A stretch of DNA of 6,784 nucleotides, taken from the NCBI GenBank assembly GCA_002746275.1, contig NVWR01000001.1:751202-757985 (forward strand), read 5' to 3'. Origin of the DNA: Rhodobiaceae bacterium (GTDB lineage Bacteria; Pseudomonadota; Alphaproteobacteria; Parvibaculales; Parvibaculaceae). How positions within the stretch are numbered: position 1 is the first letter of the stretch; each line of letters starts with the position of its first letter. Under the pieces are notes generated by a model that was given only the letters and a program-made list of their open reading frames with translations, did not search any database and had not been told where the DNA came from. Below, piece by piece: positions 5,955-6,784 of the stretch. The position numbers were made by a program, and so were the translations under genes.

Positions 5955-6635
5955 ATGAGTATAAATATAAAGACGAGCGACCGTATAGATACGAGCGCCG
6001 ATAACCGGCATGTGCGCAAGCGTGGCCGGCCAGCCTTGAACGGACCGGACAAACACACCGACCGGCGTGAAGATATTGTCCAAGCATCAAGCTTCCTGTT
6101 TTTCCAGAACGGCTATGCCGGGACCACATTGCGTCGTGTGGCAAAGACGGCAAACGTCAATGTGGCGTTGATCCACTATTATTTTGGAAGCAAGCAGGGC
6201 CTCTACCAGGAGATCCTATGCTGTGCATTTTCTGAAACGATCGCATCACTGCGCGGATACCAGCGGGGTGCACCAGTCTTGCTCCATCTGGTCCATCTCA
6301 TGACAGCCACGCTTCTGGATCAGCCTGCCCTCGCGCGCACTTTTCTCTTTCCCAACGGCCCCCCCGAAGCTCTTGCTGAAGTGGCGAACATCAAACGACG
6401 GCTGCGACTTCATCTGTCAGCCGCCCTGCAATCGATGCAGCGAACCAATCACCTGTGCAGCACCTTGGATGCTGACCTTTTTACCTCGACTTTCCTGGAC
6501 CTCTGCTGGGAACCGATACGCCGTCACCTTGAGGAGGATGCCGAGGGGAGCCCAAACAACCTCTCTTTGGTACAGCGCCAGATCACCCAGAACACCAGGC
6601 TCCTTGAAGCGGCAACCAGACCAAACCAGGGCTAG
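5955..6635 (+). CDS. TetR-family transcriptional regulator
   Basis: A 226-residue regulator from the chosen start. A basic, disordered N-terminal tail with RKRGRP (21-26) leads to a TetR helix-turn-helix at about 38-88. It contains the family pattern FFQNGYAGTTLRRVAK (49-64), then NVNVALIHYYFGSKQGLY (67-84), of which HYYFGSKQGLY is the usual end of the DNA-binding unit. The remaining residues form the helical ligand-binding and dimerisation domain, which is poorly conserved and gives no clue to the ligand. The start at 5955 has GAGGG (5947-5951) just upstream. The same frame is open back to GTG 5913 and ATG 5919, which have no well-placed ribosome site, so the start is uncertain by up to 14 residues. 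It lies 111 bases after DUF3604 copy 2 on the same strand, behind a terminator-like hairpin. It could control the DUF3604 genes, itself or neighbours beyond the window. Confidence 0.9.
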   Translation: MSINIKTSDRIDTSADNRHVRKRGRPALNGPDKHTDRREDIVQASSFLFFQNGYAGTTLRRVAKTANVNVALIHYYFGSKQGLYQEILCCAFSETIASLRGYQRGAPVLLHLVHLMTATLLDQPALARTFLFPNGPPEALAEVANIKRRLRLHLSAALQSMQRTNHLCSTLDADLFTSTFLDLCWEPIRRHLEEDAEGSPNNLSLVQRQITQNTRLLEAATRPNQG

Positions 6636-6643
6636 AGCGTCAC

Positions 6644-6671
6644 AAAAAAGGGGGCTCCAAAGAGCCCCCTT
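6644..6671 (-). terminator. Strong intrinsic terminator, possibly bidirectional
   Basis: GGGGGCTC (6650-6657) and GAGCCCCC (6662-6669) form a perfect 8-base stem with a CAAA loop, extended by two A-T pairs (6648-6649 with 6670-6671). On the minus strand it is followed by six T (6649-6644), the textbook form, and it lies 32 bases after the stop of the minus-strand gene at 6704. On the plus strand only TTCT follows, so it would also end the TetR transcript (stop at 6635) but less efficiently. It is shared between convergent genes. Confidence 0.85.
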
Positions 6672-6703
6672 CTACCACCCACCCCGAATTGCCAAATGAT
6701 GGG

Positions 6704-6784
6704 TTAGTAGCCAACGCCCCCGTTGTACGTTGTCGCTCCGCGATAAGACACTTCTTCCTGCAGATATCCACTCGACTTACGATC
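6704..6784 (-). CDS. C-terminal end of an unidentified gene, running off the window
   Basis: On the minus strand an open frame runs from the window edge through 26 codons to TAA at 6704-6706. It ends in the residues GATTYNGGVGY. The reading is supported by position rather than homology: a strong minus-oriented intrinsic terminator begins 32 bases downstream, as expected for the end of a real gene, and the frame is open over its whole visible length. The gene is convergent with the TetR regulator. Too little is visible to name a family. The Gly/Tyr-rich tail ending in an aromatic residue is also seen in some outer-membrane proteins, but this is not evidence enough to call one. Confidence 0.6.
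   Translation of the reverse strand, partial: DRKSSGYLQEEVSYRGATTYNGGVGY

Noticed and set aside
1..6784. Search for tRNA or rRNA genes, CRISPR repeats, insertion sequences and att sites
   Set aside because: No cloverleaf-like block, regularly spaced repeat, transposase or terminal inverted repeats were seen. The only large repeats are the DUF3604 paralogues themselves.

Overview
This window looks like chromosomal DNA from a Gram-negative bacterium, probably a proteobacterium (Pseudomonadota). Base composition is moderately GC-rich. The genes are a LysR-type regulator, a TetR-type regulator, a VOC/glyoxalase-fold protein and two exported proteins of the uncharacterised DUF3604 family. Large exported DUF3604 paralogues suggest an environmental, perhaps marine, alpha- or gammaproteobacterium, but that placement is inference and nothing here fixes a genus.

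Layout. Positions 1-206 (+) hold the decayed 5' part of a DUF3604 gene, with a 1-base deletion and a truncated 3' end, followed at once by an intrinsic terminator (206-234). A VOC-family protein (265-729, -) and a LysR-type regulator (844-1767, +) form a divergent pair. Their 114-bp gap carries a perfect 8-bp inverted repeat (804-826) with LysR-box geometry, and it overlaps a perfect TATAAT -10 of the VOC gene. Two full-length DUF3604 genes follow head to tail (1889-3817 and 3915-5843), offset by exactly 2026 bp. A hairpin overlaps the first stop codon and a terminator-like hairpin follows the second. A TetR-type regulator (5955-6635, +) comes next. A strong hairpin terminator (6644-6671) separates it from the C-terminal end of a minus-strand gene running off the right edge (6704-6784).

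How the parts may work together. The two DUF3604 proteins have signal peptides and identical sets of putative metal-binding His/Asp/Glu residues, so they are probably periplasmic or secreted metal-dependent hydrolases with different specificities. Their C-terminal 221 residues are about 90% identical, while a segment near residues 92-185 is only about 46% identical (counted by eye). With the remnant at the left edge, the locus was once an array of at least three copies, apparently with the VOC/LysR module between members. LysR most likely controls the VOC gene and itself. Whether LysR or TetR also controls the DUF3604 pair is not shown by the sequence. The substrate of the system cannot be read from this window.
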